From the NCBI GenBank assembly GCA_018383835.1, contig JAHAWR010000007.1:12639-18452 (forward strand): DNA of 5,814 nt, read 5' to 3'. The notes under the pieces are model-generated. The model did no database searches. It was not told the origin of the DNA and saw only the letters and a list, made by a program, of their open reading frames with translations. Below are positions 5,447-5,814 of this stretch, one piece after another (position 1 is the stretch's first letter; each line of letters starts with the position of its first letter). The DNA comes from Candidatus Jordarchaeia archaeon. GTDB lineage: Archaea > Asgardarchaeota > Jordiarchaeia > Jordiarchaeales > Freyrarchaeaceae. Both the position numbers and the translations under genes were made by a program.

Positions 5447-5814
5447 TCAGGCTAGCTTTAGCTCCTTCAGCTTTTCCTCTTTCGGCATGCCGTTCACCCA
5501 GCCTCGCAGCTCATAGTACTCCGGCAACATGGCGTCGAGTCTGCTAACATGCCCCTTAGCTGGCCCCTCACTCACCTTTTCCTTAAGCAGCCTTGGAGGC
5601 AGAGTGTCTTCCTTCCCGTCTATGCCGATCATACCCATTATTTGCCTCTCAATGTTGTATATCCTTTCACCGATTTTTAGTAGCTCACTCTCCGTCATGT
5701 CCCATCCCGTTATTGCTGAGAGCAACTGGGCAAAGTCGGATGGAGCGAGAGCGAAGGTGACGAAAAGACACACGCACGCAGAGTTGACGACGCATGTGAA
5801 GTCTTGCAGCGTTT
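5447..5814 (-). CDS. Aldehyde ferredoxin oxidoreductase family enzyme, C-terminal fragment (cut by window edge)
   Basis: Only the last ~121 residues are visible; the frame stays open to the window edge, so the gene continues to the right of it. The end is typical of the AOR C-terminal domain: LLSAITGWDMTESELLKIGE, then RIYNIERQ, DTLPPRLL, EGP-KGHVSRLDAMLPEYY, ELRGW and a Leu-rich close. The family is tungsten-bispyranopterin, [4Fe-4S] enzymes oxidising aldehydes to acids with ferredoxin, usually about 600 aa and cytoplasmic. The upstream piece VVNSACVCLF aligns with the DxxGLC motif that in Pyrococcus AOR contributes pterin contacts and the fourth cluster Cys (C494). Here D and G appear replaced by N and C. 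Subtype (AOR, FOR, GOR or another paralogue) cannot be told from this end. The moaD-like and radical SAM genes lie downstream on the same strand. Confidence 0.88.
   Translation of the reverse strand, partial: TLQDFTCVVNSACVCLFVTFALAPSDFAQLLSAITGWDMTESELLKIGERIYNIERQIMGMIGIDGKEDTLPPRLLKEKVSEGPAKGHVSRLDAMLPEYYELRGWVNGMPKEEKLKELKLA

Noticed and set aside
5445..5460. CAGGCTAGCTTTA, similar to half of the iron box
   Set aside because: It lies inside the last codons and stop of the AOR gene, is not a full palindrome and is not placed next to a promoter in a way that suggests control.

Overview
The window reads as DNA from a thermophilic archaeon, most likely of the Thermoproteota or a related lineage. 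The evidence is TATA-box promoters with very short leaders, GGTG-type ribosome binding sites, heavy AGG/AGA arginine use, and a tungsten-enzyme type gene set (aldehyde ferredoxin oxidoreductase, a MoaD-like protein and a cofactor-associated radical SAM protein). The exact lineage cannot be settled from the sequence alone. I see no mobile elements, CRISPR arrays, tRNA or rRNA.

Left half, + strand (about 195-3187): an iron-uptake operon. A BRE/TATA promoter is followed at once by a perfect 18-bp palindrome resembling the DtxR/IdeR iron box. Next comes a DtxR-family repressor whose C-terminal domain is FeoA-like, and then a full-length FeoB ferrous iron transporter whose start lies 1 nt past the repressor stop. 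The arrangement implies that iron-loaded repressor shuts off its own gene and feoB. The first ~195 bases hold no gene I can support.

Right half, - strand (3202-5814, transcribed right to left): a cluster for a tungsten (or molybdenum) pterin oxidoreductase. It contains the C-terminal end of an aldehyde ferredoxin oxidoreductase family enzyme cut by the window edge, a MoaD-like sulfur carrier ending in Gly-Gly, a radical SAM protein with a Cys-rich SPASM-like tail of the kind found beside AOR genes, and a small single-domain FmdE-family protein. MoaD would supply dithiolene sulfur to the pterin, the radical SAM protein probably matures the cofactor or enzyme, and the FmdE-like protein is a candidate extra member with unknown role. 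TATA-like boxes before the moaD-like and radical SAM genes suggest more than one transcript.

The two operons converge, with only 14 bp between the feoB stop and the FmdE-like stop. The most noteworthy points are the operator/promoter layout and the mixed metal-ligand set of the repressor, an Arg-rich insert in FeoB, the FmdE-like gene in an AOR cluster, and a divergent pterin/cluster motif in the AOR fragment. Nothing here is clearly a wholly new system.
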